From: Rhodopseudomonas palustris
GTDB taxonomy: Bacteria; Pseudomonadota; Alphaproteobacteria; Rhizobiales; Xanthobacteraceae
DNA length: 64,000 nucleotides
Assembly (NCBI GenBank): GCA_016215605.1
Contig: JACRJB010000053.1
Location: 62,001-126,000 of the forward strand
Reading direction: 5' to 3'
Numbering within the stretch: position 1 is the stretch's first letter; every line of letters begins with the position of its first letter. The notes beneath the pieces are model-generated. The model was not told where the DNA came from. It searched no databases and saw nothing but the letters and a program-made list of their open reading frames with translations. A program made the translations under genes and the position numbers. Of this stretch, positions 1 through 8,482 are shown piece by piece.

Positions 1-411
1 TTCGACGACGTAGCGGCACGAGCCGAACATCGCCTTCGACGCCACGACGTGGTCGCCGGCGCGCAGCGGCGCCAGGATCGCGGCGGTCACCGCGGCCATG
101 CCGGTGGCGGTGGCACGCGCCGTCTCGGCGCCTTCGAATTCCGCCATCCGCTGCTCGAAGCTGAACACCGTCGGGTTGGAGAACCGCGAATACTGGAAGC
201 CGGCATCGTCGCCGGTGAACCGCGCCTCGCACTGCTCGGCGCTGTCGTAGACGAAGCCCTGGGTCAGGAACAGTGCCTCGGAGGTCTCGCCATATTGCGA
301 GCGCAGGCTGCCGGAATGCACCAGCCGGGTCTCGCGGCGATAATGCGCGGTGTCGGGAATGGCGATGGTGGGCTTGGGCGTGGCGGAAGCGGGCGTCTTG
401 GTCTCGGACAT
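1..411 (-). CDS. metZ: O-succinylhomoserine sulfhydrylase, N-terminal part (cut by window edge)
   Basis: PLP-dependent Cys/Met-metabolism enzyme that makes homocysteine from O-succinylhomoserine and sulfide in the cytoplasm. The 137 visible residues contain RETRLVHSG near residue 28, then SEALFLTQGFVYDSAEQ and the YSRFSNPTV segment that binds the cofactor phosphate in this family, followed by FEGAETARATATGMAA. The PLP lysine lies beyond the left edge. The ATG is preceded by a GAGGGA ribosome site. A SAM-II riboswitch and terminator upstream fit methionine biosynthesis. Assignment as MetZ rather than MetB or MetC rests on these N-terminal motifs and on the SAM-II context. Confidence 0.9.
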   Translation of the reverse strand, partial: MSETKTPASATPKPTIAIPDTAHYRRETRLVHSGSLRSQYGETSEALFLTQGFVYDSAEQCEARFTGDDAGFQYSRFSNPTVFSFEQRMAEFEGAETARATATGMAAVTAAILAPLRAGDHVVASKAMFGSCRYVVE

Positions 412-449
412 GTGGTCTCCCTCGTGACCACACCGGGCGATGCGGGCAC

Positions 450-485
450 AAAAAAACCGGCCTGGAAAAATTTCCACAAGCCGGG
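450..485 (-). terminator. Intrinsic terminator in the metZ leader
   Basis: On the minus strand a GC-rich stem starting CCGGCTTG and ending CAGGCCGG closes over an A/T-rich centre and is followed by seven T residues. It lies between the SAM-II aptamer and the metZ start, so it could act as the expression platform for transcription attenuation. That role is inferred. Confidence 0.7.
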
Positions 486-500
486 ATCACATTGTCCCCG

Positions 501-558
501 GCCTGTTTAGCGACTTGTTTAACGTGGCTGCAAGCCGGCCGGCTCAAATCACCACGGG
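501..558 (-). promoter_or_regulatory. SAM-II riboswitch upstream of metZ
   Basis: On the minus strand the leader carries the SAM-II (metA motif) pattern: CGTGGTGATTTGAGCCG, then CTTGCAGCCACG, then TTAAAC and GCTAAAC. The CGTGG/CCACG helix and the A/U-rich pseudoknot strands are present. This class binds S-adenosylmethionine and represses methionine genes in Alphaproteobacteria. Its position about 90 bases before metZ supports the call. Confidence 0.88.
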
Positions 559-659
559 ATAAGTGCGGCTCTTAATCCTCCGCGGACTTCCCGTCAAGCC
601 GGCGTTCCGATAACCGATCGGATCGAGTATTTTCCGCGTCTGGCGGCCGAGCGGCCGCC

Positions 660-1781
660 GTGAGGATCGCCGCCGTGCCGTTTGCGTTGCCGCCCGATGC
701 CGATGGGATTCTGCCCGACCGCATGATCGCGGCGATGGCGGAGGCCGGGCTGATCCGGCCGGAATATCCGTTCGTCGAAAGCCAGATCCAGCCCGCCAGC
801 CTCGATCTGCGGCTCGGCGGCGTCGCCTACCGGGTCCGCGCCAGCTTCCTGCCGGGGCCGGACTGCACCGTGGCGGAGCGGATCGACGAGCTGAAGCTGC
901 ACGAGATCGACCTCAGCGACGGCGCGGTGCTGGAGACCAACTGCGTCTACATCGTGCCGCTGCTGGAGAGCCTGGCGCTGCCGAGGAGCATCGTCGCCGC
1001 CGCCAATCCGAAGAGCTCGACCGGCCGGCTCGACGTCTTCACCCGCGTCATCGCCGACGGCACCCGCCGCTTCGACATGATCGGCGCCGGCTATCATGGC
1101 CCGCTCTACGCCGAGATCAGCCCGAAGACTTTCCCGGTGCTGCTGCGCGAGGGCTCGCGGCTGTCGCAGGTCCGCTTCCGGGTCGGGCAGGCGACGTTGG
1201 ATGCCGACGAACTCGACGCGCTGCACGATGCCGAGCGGCTGGTCGACAGCGACGACGCCGATCTCAATGGCGGCGTCGCGCTCAGCGTCGATCTGTCCGG
1301 CGCCAATGCCAACGGCTTCGTCGGCTATCGCGCCAAGCGCCACACCGGCGTGGTCGATATCGATCGCCGCGGCGGCTATTCGGTCGGCGAGTTCTGGGAG
1401 CCGATCGCGGCGCGTCCGGACGGCACGCTGATCCTCGATCCCGGCGAGTTCTACATCCTGGCCTCGAAGGAAGCCGTGCAGGTGCCGCCCGACTACGCCG
1501 CCGAAATGGTGCCGTTCGATCCCTTGGTCGGCGAATTCCGCGTGCACTACGCCGGCTTCTTCGATCCCGGCTTCGGCTACGAGGGCGCCGGCGGCCGCGG
1601 CTCGCGCGCGGTGCTGGAAGTGCGCTCGCGCGAGGTGCCGTTCATCCTCGAACACGGCCAGATCGTCGGCCGCCTGATCTACGAAAAAATGCTGTCCCGC
1701 CCCGACGCCATGTACGGCCAGCGCATCGGCTCGAACTATCAGGGCCAGAGCCTGAAGCTGAGCAAGCATTTCAAGGTGTAG
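660..1781 (+). CDS. dcd: 2'-deoxycytidine 5'-triphosphate deaminase, long alphaproteobacterial form
   Basis: Converts dCTP to dUTP, feeding thymidylate synthesis. At 373 residues it is about twice the enterobacterial enzyme, which is usual for the Rhizobiales form with tandem dUTPase-like folds. Visible motifs are SQIQPASLDLRLG near residue 40, ANPKSSTGRLDVFTRVI near 120, and a second-half repeat of LDPGEFYILASKEAVQVP and EHGQIVGRLIYEKM. The start is GTG. The next in-frame ATG would remove part of the N-terminus that precedes the QIQPASLDL motif, so GTG is kept. It ends three bases before the convergent HEPN gene. Confidence 0.9.
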   Translation: MRIAAVPFALPPDADGILPDRMIAAMAEAGLIRPEYPFVESQIQPASLDLRLGGVAYRVRASFLPGPDCTVAERIDELKLHEIDLSDGAVLETNCVYIVPLLESLALPRSIVAAANPKSSTGRLDVFTRVIADGTRRFDMIGAGYHGPLYAEISPKTFPVLLREGSRLSQVRFRVGQATLDADELDALHDAERLVDSDDADLNGGVALSVDLSGANANGFVGYRAKRHTGVVDIDRRGGYSVGEFWEPIAARPDGTLILDPGEFYILASKEAVQVPPDYAAEMVPFDPLVGEFRVHYAGFFDPGFGYEGAGGRGSRAVLEVRSREVPFILEHGQIVGRLIYEKMLSRPDAMYGQRIGSNYQGQSLKLSKHFKV

Positions 1782-1784
1782 CGC

Positions 1785-2198
1785 TCAGGTCTGTGATCCG
1801 TCTTGGTGCAGCGTTCCGAGAATACGGATCAGGACGTCCACCTGGTCGAGGCGGCCTTCGACGTCCTGAACGGTCAGGCGTAGTTCGGTTGCGGGGTCGT
1901 CGGACGGATAGCGGAAAGCCGTTGCCCAGGGCGTCACGGCTGCGAGCGCCTCGCACATCATCTTCATCGGATCGGCCGGCGGGACTAGGCCCGCCAGCGC
2001 GACGAGATCATGCCCGCGACCGCCATGCCTCGGAAAGTCGATCCCGAGATGGATCAATTGCGCCTTGATGGCCTTTTCGGCCGCCTGCTGGACGAAGTAA
2101 GCGGCATGAGGCAGCGAGGGCGGCGGCTGGAGAAGCTTCCGGGCAGCCAGCGCGTCCTGCTTTGCCAAGTTCAGCCAACTGCCGGCAGCGCTGCTCAT
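1785..2198 (-). CDS. HEPN domain protein, partner of an MNT nucleotidyltransferase
   Basis: The 137-residue helical protein matches the HEPN family (PF05168 type): WLNLAKQDALAARKL at the N-terminus, YFVQQAAEKAIKAQLIHLGI in the middle, then GHDLVALAGL. Its ATG overlaps the stop of the MNT gene by one base (TGATG), so the two are translationally coupled. Such pairs usually form toxin-antitoxin modules in which the HEPN RNase is neutralised by AMPylation from the MNT protein. I cannot confirm the catalytic R-x4-6-H in its normal place, so activity is uncertain. It sits in the conserved backbone, not the island. Confidence 0.8.
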   Translation of the reverse strand: MSSAAGSWLNLAKQDALAARKLLQPPPSLPHAAYFVQQAAEKAIKAQLIHLGIDFPRHGGRGHDLVALAGLVPPADPMKMMCEALAAVTPWATAFRYPSDDPATELRLTVQDVEGRLDQVDVLIRILGTLHQDGSQT

Positions 2199-2554
2199 CA
2201 CGTCCCCGCGGGAACGCCGTCCGCGTAGATCACGCGGCCTTCGCGGGCGATCTGACAACTGATGCTGCTCGGGTCTTTTTTCGCCGCTTCGAAGCGACTG
2301 CGGCGCAGCGGGACAATCTGGATGGTCAGGCCGAGATCGGCGACGCGCTCCCACAGTGTGGCCGGCGTGAACACGCCGGAAGGAATGTCGTCCCGAAGAA
2401 TGACGCAAAGGTCGAAGTCGCTGTCTTCGGTGAAATCGCCGCGGGCGCGGCTGCCGAACAGGATGATCTCTTCGACCGGAGCAGAAGCCACGAGGCGGCG
2501 AACGGCCTCGCGAAGCCGCACGGCGTGCTCGATCTCGGCAACGGCGCTGTCCAT
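2198..2554 (-). CDS. MNT-type nucleotidyltransferase (HEPN partner)
   Basis: Small Pol-beta-fold nucleotidyltransferase of 118 residues. The motif GSRARGDFTEDSDFDL contains the family's GSRARG and the D-x-D metal-binding pair, near residues 36-51. A third acidic residue is plausible in the LTIQIVPL strand. The start at MDSAVAEIEHAVRL is chosen because it begins the conserved helix; a longer in-frame version with a low-complexity head exists. In HEPN/MNT pairs this protein is the antitoxin. The gene is first in the two-gene unit and couples directly to the HEPN gene. Confidence 0.82.
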   Translation of the reverse strand: MDSAVAEIEHAVRLREAVRRLVASAPVEEIILFGSRARGDFTEDSDFDLCVILRDDIPSGVFTPATLWERVADLGLTIQIVPLRRSRFEAAKKDPSSISCQIAREGRVIYADGVPAGT

Positions 2555-2697
2555 GGTGGGACTATAGCTGCTGCCAACTCGGAAATCATCCTCTCGGGAG
2601 AGGCGCCCTAATCCCGTGCCCGTCTGCGTCGGCCCAATCATTGGACGGCCCGCGCAGCGCTTCGCAGAACTTGGAGCCAGGCGGTCAGCTCGCCCGG

Positions 2698-3321
2698 CTA
2701 CGTTCTGCGCTTGCGTGGCCGGAGCGGTGTGCCGTCGGAGAGGTCGCCGAGCGGGCATTGCAGGCCGAACGTCGGAAGATGCAGTTCGGCTTCGCCGCCG
2801 CTCAGCGTCGACGACTGCCAGTCGTTGCCGATCCTGAGGTCGACTTCTGCTTCAAGGCTGTCCTGCCGTATGATCAGCACGGCCTCGCAAGGCTGATGCG
2901 CGCGATAGATCCTGCGCTTGGACTCGATCCAGCGCTCTTGTGTGCCTGGCACAGCCAGAACCTCGTCACTCGCCGAGACGACCTCGGCAAGCAGGTACAC
3001 GCGCTCGACGAAACGCTGATCCTGGGCGAAGCCCGCATCGATCACGCACACGTCCGGCTCCGGCCGGAAGTCGCCTGAGCCAAGCTCGACGCCGGTCCGT
3101 TGGAGGGCGATGCGGCTGGGATCGTGCGATTCCAGCGCGTCGTTGAGCAGTCGGTCCAGGTTTGCTGCGATCCGATTGTGAGCAATGGTCGGGGGTGTCA
3201 TCATCACGGGAGCACCGGCAATCAGCTCCCATCGCTCGTGATCAGGACGGCTTAGCTGAAACAGCCGAAACTCCGCGCCGGTCATCCGGCCGGATCGACG
3301 GTCCTGGAGGGCGAGGCCCAT
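2698..3321 (-). CDS. Uma2-family protein (PD-(D/E)XK nuclease fold)
   Basis: The order of motifs is that of Uma2/DUF820 proteins: RWELIAGAPVMMTPPTIAHNRI, then LGSGDFRPEPDVCVID holding the Asp of the nuclease core, then VYLLAEVVSAS with the Glu, and IESKRRIYRA with a Lys. About 207 residues from the ATG chosen; a shorter start at MTGAEFRLF (3285) is also reasonable and begins closer to the domain. Such proteins are abundant in cyanobacteria and occur singly in proteobacteria, and their role is poorly known. No neighbour suggests a function. Confidence 0.75.
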   Translation of the reverse strand: MGLALQDRRSGRMTGAEFRLFQLSRPDHERWELIAGAPVMMTPPTIAHNRIAANLDRLLNDALESHDPSRIALQRTGVELGSGDFRPEPDVCVIDAGFAQDQRFVERVYLLAEVVSASDEVLAVPGTQERWIESKRRIYRAHQPCEAVLIIRQDSLEAEVDLRIGNDWQSSTLSGGEAELHLPTFGLQCPLGDLSDGTPLRPRKRRT

Positions 3322-3398
3322 GGGATCCCCCTGGCGAGGTCTTGAAAGCTCGACCATACGCCTCCCCTCCTGCGGCCTCAACCGGCGGCGAAGCGTTG

Positions 3399-4742
3399 CT
3401 ACCTCGCCGCCTGCTCTTGCCCGGCCGGCGCGACGCGCCAGATCGCGTTGCCGACGTCGTCGGCGACCAGCAGTGCGCCGCGCGCATCCATCGCGACGCC
3501 GACCGGGCGGCCGAGGGCTTCCTGCTTGTCGTTGAGGAAGCCGGTGAGGATGTCGCGCGGCGGGCCGGACGGCTTGCCGCCTTCGAACGGCACGTAGATC
3601 ACCTTGTAGCCGGAATGCGGCTTGCGGTTCCACGAGCCGTGCTGGCCGACGAAGGCGCCGCCTTTCATGTCCGCGGGAAATAGATCGCCGGTGTTGAAGG
3701 TGAGGCCGAGCGAGGCGGTGTGGTTGCCGAGCGCGTAGTCCGGCACGATCGCCTTGGCGACCAGATCCGGCCGCGGCGGCTGGATCCGTTCGTCGACGTT
3801 CTGACCGAAGTAACTGTACGGCCAGCCGTAGAAGCCGCCATCCTGCACCGAGGTCATGTAGTCCGGCACCAGATCGCTGCCGATTTCGTCGCGCTCGTTG
3901 ACGACGACCCACAGCTTGCCGGTCTGCGGCTCCCAGGCCGGGCCGTTGGGATTGCGCAGGCCCGAGGCGAACAGCCGCGTCGCGCCGCTCTGGCGGTCGA
4001 TCTCCAGCACCGCGGCGCGGTTCACCTCTTTGTCCATGCCGTGTTCGCCGACATTGCTGTTCGAGCCGGAGGTCGCATACAGCTTGGTGCCGTCCGGGCT
4101 GGCGATCAGGTCCTTGGTCCAGTGATGATTGAGCGGCCCGCCGGGTAAGTCGGCGAGCTTGGTGCCGGCGGCGGTGATGCGGGTGTCGCCCGAATTGTAC
4201 GGGAAGCGCATGATGCCGTCGGTGTTGGCGACGTAGAAATCGTTGCCGACCAGCGCCATGCCGAACGGCGAGTTCAGGCCGTCGAGAAACGTGGTGCGGA
4301 TTTCGGCGACACCGTCGCCGTCGGCGTCGCGCAGCAGGCGGATGCGGTTGGCGCTCGGCGTCCGCGCGCCGGCCCGGCCCATCACGTATTCGGCGATGCG
4401 GCGCTTGATGCCCTTGCCCTGCTCGGGCCGCTCCGGCGCGTTGGTCTCGGCGACCAGCACGTCGCCGTTCGGCAGCACGTGAATGGTGCGGGGATGATCG
4501 AGGCCGGTCGCGAACGCCGTCACCGACATGCCCTCGGCCGGCTTCGGCTTCTCGCCCGCCGCAAAGCCGACCGCCGGGGCGATGTTCACCGTCGGCAGCA
4601 GCGTCTTGGCCGGCTCGGCCAGTTTCGGGGACGCGCCGTAGTCCTCGCCCTTGGTCAGGCTGGCCTGATCGCCGCAGGCCGCCAGCGGCAGCGCCACGAT
4701 GACGCACACGGCGAGGCGGTTCGGTTTGAAGGATCGGCGCAT
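3399..4742 (-). CDS. Sorbosone-dehydrogenase-like / PQQ sugar dehydrogenase-fold lipoprotein
   Basis: A secreted six-bladed beta-propeller protein of 447 residues. The N-terminus is a lipoprotein signal: basic MRRSFKPNR, a hydrophobic core, then the LPLAAC lipobox with Cys as the lipidation site. Propeller motifs include LDHPRTIHVLPNGDVLVAETN, NSPFGMALVGNDFYVANTDG, LNHHWTKDLIASPDGTKLYATSG and VGVAMDARGALLVADDVGNAIWRV. The family oxidises sugars or sorbosone, sometimes with PQQ, but the substrate here is unknown. The start is placed at MRRSF because it begins the signal peptide; 12 more in-frame residues upstream would spoil it. Confidence 0.82.
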   Translation of the reverse strand: MRRSFKPNRLAVCVIVALPLAACGDQASLTKGEDYGASPKLAEPAKTLLPTVNIAPAVGFAAGEKPKPAEGMSVTAFATGLDHPRTIHVLPNGDVLVAETNAPERPEQGKGIKRRIAEYVMGRAGARTPSANRIRLLRDADGDGVAEIRTTFLDGLNSPFGMALVGNDFYVANTDGIMRFPYNSGDTRITAAGTKLADLPGGPLNHHWTKDLIASPDGTKLYATSGSNSNVGEHGMDKEVNRAAVLEIDRQSGATRLFASGLRNPNGPAWEPQTGKLWVVVNERDEIGSDLVPDYMTSVQDGGFYGWPYSYFGQNVDERIQPPRPDLVAKAIVPDYALGNHTASLGLTFNTGDLFPADMKGGAFVGQHGSWNRKPHSGYKVIYVPFEGGKPSGPPRDILTGFLNDKQEALGRPVGVAMDARGALLVADDVGNAIWRVAPAGQEQAAR

Positions 4743-4888
4743 CGGGATTCTCCGCTTGTCGACATCGATCCGGGCCAATGACTGAAGCGGGGTTGTGTTC
4801 GCCGCAGTGCCGTGAAAATCATGCGAGAACGCCGCGCCATGGTGACGCGGCGACCAGAAAACGACGAGACCGGGGAGCCCAGGGGCGG

Positions 4889-5929
4889 ATGTCCGAAGCC
4901 GATCGCGAGGCGCAATGGCGGCGCTGGCGCAGCGTCGCCGATCTGTATCACGCCTGTTTCACCGGACTGGTGCTGACGCTGGTGAGCCGGCGCGGCACCG
5001 CGGACGCCGCCGAATTCGTGTTCCGGGTGTTCCGTCGCCAGCAGCAGCAGCGCTTCGTCGCCGGGCTCGCCAAGCTCGGCCTCAGCCATCTGCCGCCGGC
5101 GGTGGCGGCGGCGCAATATCATTATCTGTCGAACTGGATCGGCGGCGTGCATGTCGAGTACATGTACGAGAGCGATCGCAAGGCCTGGATCCGCTATCCG
5201 CCGCCGCGCTGGATCTGGCGCGGCACCGCGATCTGCGGCGTGCCAAGCGAGGTGTCGAAGGCGATGCTGCGCGGCTGGCACGGCAACAACGGCGTCGCGC
5301 TCGGCCATCCCAGCCTCGGTTTCGTCTGCACCAAGCAGAGCGTCGACGGCCAGGACGGCCTCGAAGGCTATTACTACGACTACGATCATCCGCTCGAACT
5401 CGACCAGCGCGTGGTGTTCGCGCGGCATCTCGAGGCGCCGCTGTTCGATGCCGCGCAGGCGCCGGCGCTGCCGGTCGAGAGCTGGCCGCGGCCACGACTG
5501 GAGAAGGCCTATCGCAACTACGCGATGGAATATGTCCGCACCGCCGCGCCGGTCGCCGTGCAATTGTTCGGCCCGGTCGACGCTTCCTATCTGCTGCACC
5601 TCACCGGCAAGCTGATCGGCATGCAGTCCTATGACGACCTCGCGCCCGGCCTCGGCGAGACCGGCCGCGATGCCGCCGGCTTCGCGCGGCTGCTGCAGGC
5701 GCTGCTGATCGCGCAGGACGACGGCGCCGAGCTGCAGAACGCCGGCGCCGGCTTCGCGATCCGGCAGGACGGATGGGCGTTGCTGCAGGGCGTCGAGGAC
5801 GCCCACCCCGCCTGCGTCCGGATGCTCGAAGGCCTGGTCGAAGGCCTCGCCGCCGGCTGCGGCCGGCGGATCGCCGTCGGGCTGTCGCGTCCGGCCGGCG
5901 CGGGGCCGCTGCTGTGGGAGGTCCGCTGA
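4889..5929 (+). CDS. Conserved protein of unknown function
   Basis: I do not recognise the family. The 346-residue product is rich in aromatic residues, with no signal peptide and no membrane segment that I can see. Striking stretches are AQYHYLSNWIGGVHVEYMYES, WIRYPPPRWIWRGTAIC, RGWHGNNGVALGHPSLGF and EGYYYDYDHPLELDQRVVF. The start at MSEADREAQWRRW has an AGGGGCGG ribosome site and is preferred over a longer in-frame one at 4778. It lies between two divergent or unrelated genes, so context gives no function. The Trp/Tyr-rich middle could bind a small ligand, but that is only a guess. Confidence 0.7.
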   Translation: MSEADREAQWRRWRSVADLYHACFTGLVLTLVSRRGTADAAEFVFRVFRRQQQQRFVAGLAKLGLSHLPPAVAAAQYHYLSNWIGGVHVEYMYESDRKAWIRYPPPRWIWRGTAICGVPSEVSKAMLRGWHGNNGVALGHPSLGFVCTKQSVDGQDGLEGYYYDYDHPLELDQRVVFARHLEAPLFDAAQAPALPVESWPRPRLEKAYRNYAMEYVRTAAPVAVQLFGPVDASYLLHLTGKLIGMQSYDDLAPGLGETGRDAAGFARLLQALLIAQDDGAELQNAGAGFAIRQDGWALLQGVEDAHPACVRMLEGLVEGLAAGCGRRIAVGLSRPAGAGPLLWEVR

Positions 5930-6062
5930 GGGCGGGGGGACGTCCCGGCGCCGCCCCGCCTTCCCGGCAATCACCCATGCGTTGCACGGGCATCGCTTTG
6001 CGCCGGATCGATGCTAGGAACGGACAAGGCACGGCAAATCAGATCGGGCCGGGGGGAAACCG

Positions 6063-7514
6063 ATGTCCGACATCGCCGTCGCCGAACTGCCGCCCGTGGG
6101 GGCCGACCCGCCGCCGCGGTCGACGGCCGCGCCGCCGCCTCCGCCGAACAATCCGCTGCTCGACGACGCCATCCTGCCGACGCTGCTGCGGCTGGCCTGG
6201 CCTAATGTGCTGGCGCTCACCGCCGGCACCTGCGTGGTGGTGGCGGAGACGTCCTATATCGGCCGGCTCGGCACCGAGGCGCTGGCCGCGATGGCGCTGG
6301 TGTTTCCGTTCGTGATCCTGACCATGACGATGTCCGGCGGCGCGATGGGCGGCGGCGTCGCCTCCGCGGTCGCGCGCGCGCTCGGCTCCGGCGACAGCGA
6401 CCGCGCCGCGACGCTGGCGATGCATGCGCTGCTGATCGGGCTGTGCTTCGGCCTGGCGTTCACGGTCGGGATGCTGACCTTCGGGGACCGGGCGCTGGAG
6501 CTGCTGGGTGGCCGCGGCAACGTACTGGCGCAGGCGGTCGGCTACGTTCACATCTTCTTCGCCGGCGCGGTGGTGCCGTGGCTGATGAACACCTTCGCGG
6601 CGATCCTGCGCGGCACCGGCAACATGAAGCTGCCGTCGTTGATGATCCTGATTTCGGCGATGCTGCAGATCGTGCTCGGCGGCACGCTCGGTCTCGGCCT
6701 CGGCCCAATTCCGAGCTTCGGCATGCCGGGCGTGGCGGCCGGCACACTGGCGGCGTTTTCGACCAGCGTCGTGGTGATGGCGTGGTACATCTTTTCCGGC
6801 CGCGCCCGGGTGCAGCCGAGCTTCAGCGGGCTGCGGATCCAGCGCGCGATGTTCTTCGACATCCTCAAGGTCGGCGCGGTGGCGTGCTTCACGCCGCTGC
6901 AATCGGTGCTGACCATCACCATCTTCACCCACATGCTGGCGCATTTCGGCACCGAGATCCTCGCCGGCTACGGCATCGGCGCGCGGCTCGAATTCATGCT
7001 GACCTCGATCGCGTTCGCGGTCGGCATCGCCTCGGTGCCGATGATCGGCATGGCGATCGGCGCCGGCCGGGTGAAGCGCGCGCGGCGGATCGCCTGGACT
7101 GCGGCGCTGGTGTCGTTCCTGTCGGTCGGGGTGGTCGGCAGCGCGATCGCGCTGTTTCCGCATCTGTGGGTCGACCTGTTCACCAGCGACCCCGGCGTCA
7201 AGCTCGCCGGCGAGCGCTATCTGCAGGCGGCCGGGCCGATGTACGCTTTCATCGGCCTGTCGATCTCGATGTACTTCTCCGCCCAGGGCGCCGCCAAGGT
7301 GCTCGGCCCGGTGCTGGCGCAGACCGCGCGACTGGTGTTCGTGGTGATCGGCGGCTGGCTGCTGACGGTGAATCACGGCAGCGCCGGCAATTTCTTCGCG
7401 CTCGCCGCCGCCTCGATGGTGCTGCTCGGCGTCGGCTGCGCCTTCAGCGTGCTGGTGACGCGGTGGGAGCCGAAGAAGATGGTGGTGACCGATCCGCGAA
7501 CGCTTGTCGGCTAG
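6063..7514 (+). CDS. MATE-family multidrug/toxin efflux transporter
   Basis: Inner-membrane antiporter of 483 residues with about twelve hydrophobic segments after a 45-residue cytoplasmic, Pro-rich head (PPRSTAAPPPPPNNP). Family signatures are LAWPNVLALTAGTCVVVAETSYIGRLG at the first helix, the VIGR/FGDRALELLGG loop, ILRGTGNMKLPSLM, and the second-half repeat ASVPMIGMAIGAGRVKRARR with GAAKVLGPVLAQTARL. The natural substrate cannot be read from sequence. It stands alone, with a spaced ribosome site GGGGGG before the ATG. Confidence 0.88.
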   Translation: MSDIAVAELPPVGADPPPRSTAAPPPPPNNPLLDDAILPTLLRLAWPNVLALTAGTCVVVAETSYIGRLGTEALAAMALVFPFVILTMTMSGGAMGGGVASAVARALGSGDSDRAATLAMHALLIGLCFGLAFTVGMLTFGDRALELLGGRGNVLAQAVGYVHIFFAGAVVPWLMNTFAAILRGTGNMKLPSLMILISAMLQIVLGGTLGLGLGPIPSFGMPGVAAGTLAAFSTSVVVMAWYIFSGRARVQPSFSGLRIQRAMFFDILKVGAVACFTPLQSVLTITIFTHMLAHFGTEILAGYGIGARLEFMLTSIAFAVGIASVPMIGMAIGAGRVKRARRIAWTAALVSFLSVGVVGSAIALFPHLWVDLFTSDPGVKLAGERYLQAAGPMYAFIGLSISMYFSAQGAAKVLGPVLAQTARLVFVVIGGWLLTVNHGSAGNFFALAAASMVLLGVGCAFSVLVTRWEPKKMVVTDPRTLVG

Positions 7515-7551
7515 CTTCGCCTGAAGCAGCCCCTCGGCTCGACCATGCGCT

Positions 7552-8130
7552 TCAGCGATCCGCCTGGCGCGGCGCCGCGGACAGCAGCACGTCGAACAGC
7601 GACGGGCCGCTGGTCGCCAGCGCACCCTCGACCGCCAGCAGCCGCCGCCGGGTGAGGGCGCCGCCATTGGCGCAGGTGCCGCTGGTGTCGCCGGCGACCG
7701 GCAGCGCGCGATGGCACGGCACGATCACGGCGAACGGGTTGCTGCGGATCGCATGGCCGACCGCATGCAGCGCGCCGGGCGAACCGGCCCGCTTGGCGAT
7801 CTCCGCATGGGTCGCGGTGTCGCCGCGCGGAATCTCGCGCAGCACCTCATAGACCCGGCAGTCGAACGCCGGCAGGCCGTCGAGGTCGAGCCGGACGTCG
7901 GAAAAATCCCAATGCGCGCTGCGCAGGATCGACGAGATGCCCTCGATCGCCAGCTCGATCCCGACCGGCGGCCGGGTCTCGCGGGCGTCCGGACATTGCT
8001 GCAGCAGCCGGCGGCGGGTGTCGATCTCGCGGCTCTCGGCGAGCTGCACCGCGAGAATCCCGCCGAGGCCCCATGCGATCCCGCATCGGCCCATCATCGT
8101 ATCGAAAATCGTGTACGCAACGCCCGCCAT
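7552..8130 (-). CDS. ogt: Methylated-DNA--protein-cysteine methyltransferase (O6-alkylguanine repair)
   Basis: Suicide DNA-repair enzyme that moves the O6-alkyl group of guanine to its own cysteine. The active-site motif IVPCHRAL lies about two thirds along the 192-residue product, preceded by the helix-turn-helix AEIAKRAGSPGALHAVGHAIRSNPFAV. An N-terminal extension of the Ogt kind (TIFDTMMGRCGIAW) lacks the Zn or Ada regulatory domain. It ends close to the island boundary and is the last protein gene before tRNA-Gly. The symbol ogt is chosen by analogy to this domain layout. Confidence 0.88.
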   Translation of the reverse strand: MAGVAYTIFDTMMGRCGIAWGLGGILAVQLAESREIDTRRRLLQQCPDARETRPPVGIELAIEGISSILRSAHWDFSDVRLDLDGLPAFDCRVYEVLREIPRGDTATHAEIAKRAGSPGALHAVGHAIRSNPFAVIVPCHRALPVAGDTSGTCANGGALTRRRLLAVEGALATSGPSLFDVLLSAAPRQADR

Positions 8131-8342
8131 GGGTTCGACTATACCAGCGGCGTGGAACCGCGCATCCGGAATCTTTACAGATTGTTAACGATGCCGGGGC
8201 GGGCCGGCGGCGGCGTGGGCAGGCCGGGCGACCGGCGATCGGCCGCACGGCAGGCGCATTGCAGCCGCATTGCAGCCCCTTGGCGGACGCCGCGGTCTCG
8301 GTTAGACCAAAGCGGTCGGCCGCGCGCGTCGCGGCCCGGCAC

Positions 8343-8416
8343 GCGGGCGTAGTTCAATGGTAGAACGGCAGCTTCCCAAGCTGCATACGAGGGTTCGATT
8401 CCCTCCGCCCGCTCCA
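8343..8416 (+). tRNA. tRNA-Gly(CCC), probable island integration site
   Basis: A complete cloverleaf can be drawn: acceptor GCGGGCG pairing with CGCCCGC, D arm, anticodon stem GCAGC/GCTGC around the loop TTCCCAA (anticodon CCC), T arm GAGGG-TTCGATT-CCCTC, and encoded CCA. Everything to the right is accessory in character, so its 3' end is a likely attachment site. No second copy of the 3' half was found inside the window. Confidence 0.95.
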
Positions 8417-8482
8417 TCGCCAACATACTCAAATTATTATATTATTTAATGAATTGGCGATCCTCTCTCCAGAGAATTGAAT

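Noticed and set aside
2698-4707. A 669-codon frame running through the sugar-dehydrogenase-like gene
   Set aside because: Only its last third (the Uma2 protein) looks like protein; the rest is a shifted reading of the neighbouring gene.
6039-7667. A 542-codon minus-strand frame opposite the MATE gene
   Set aside because: Low-complexity Arg/His-rich product typical of an antisense frame in high-GC DNA; the plus-strand MATE protein has clear motifs.
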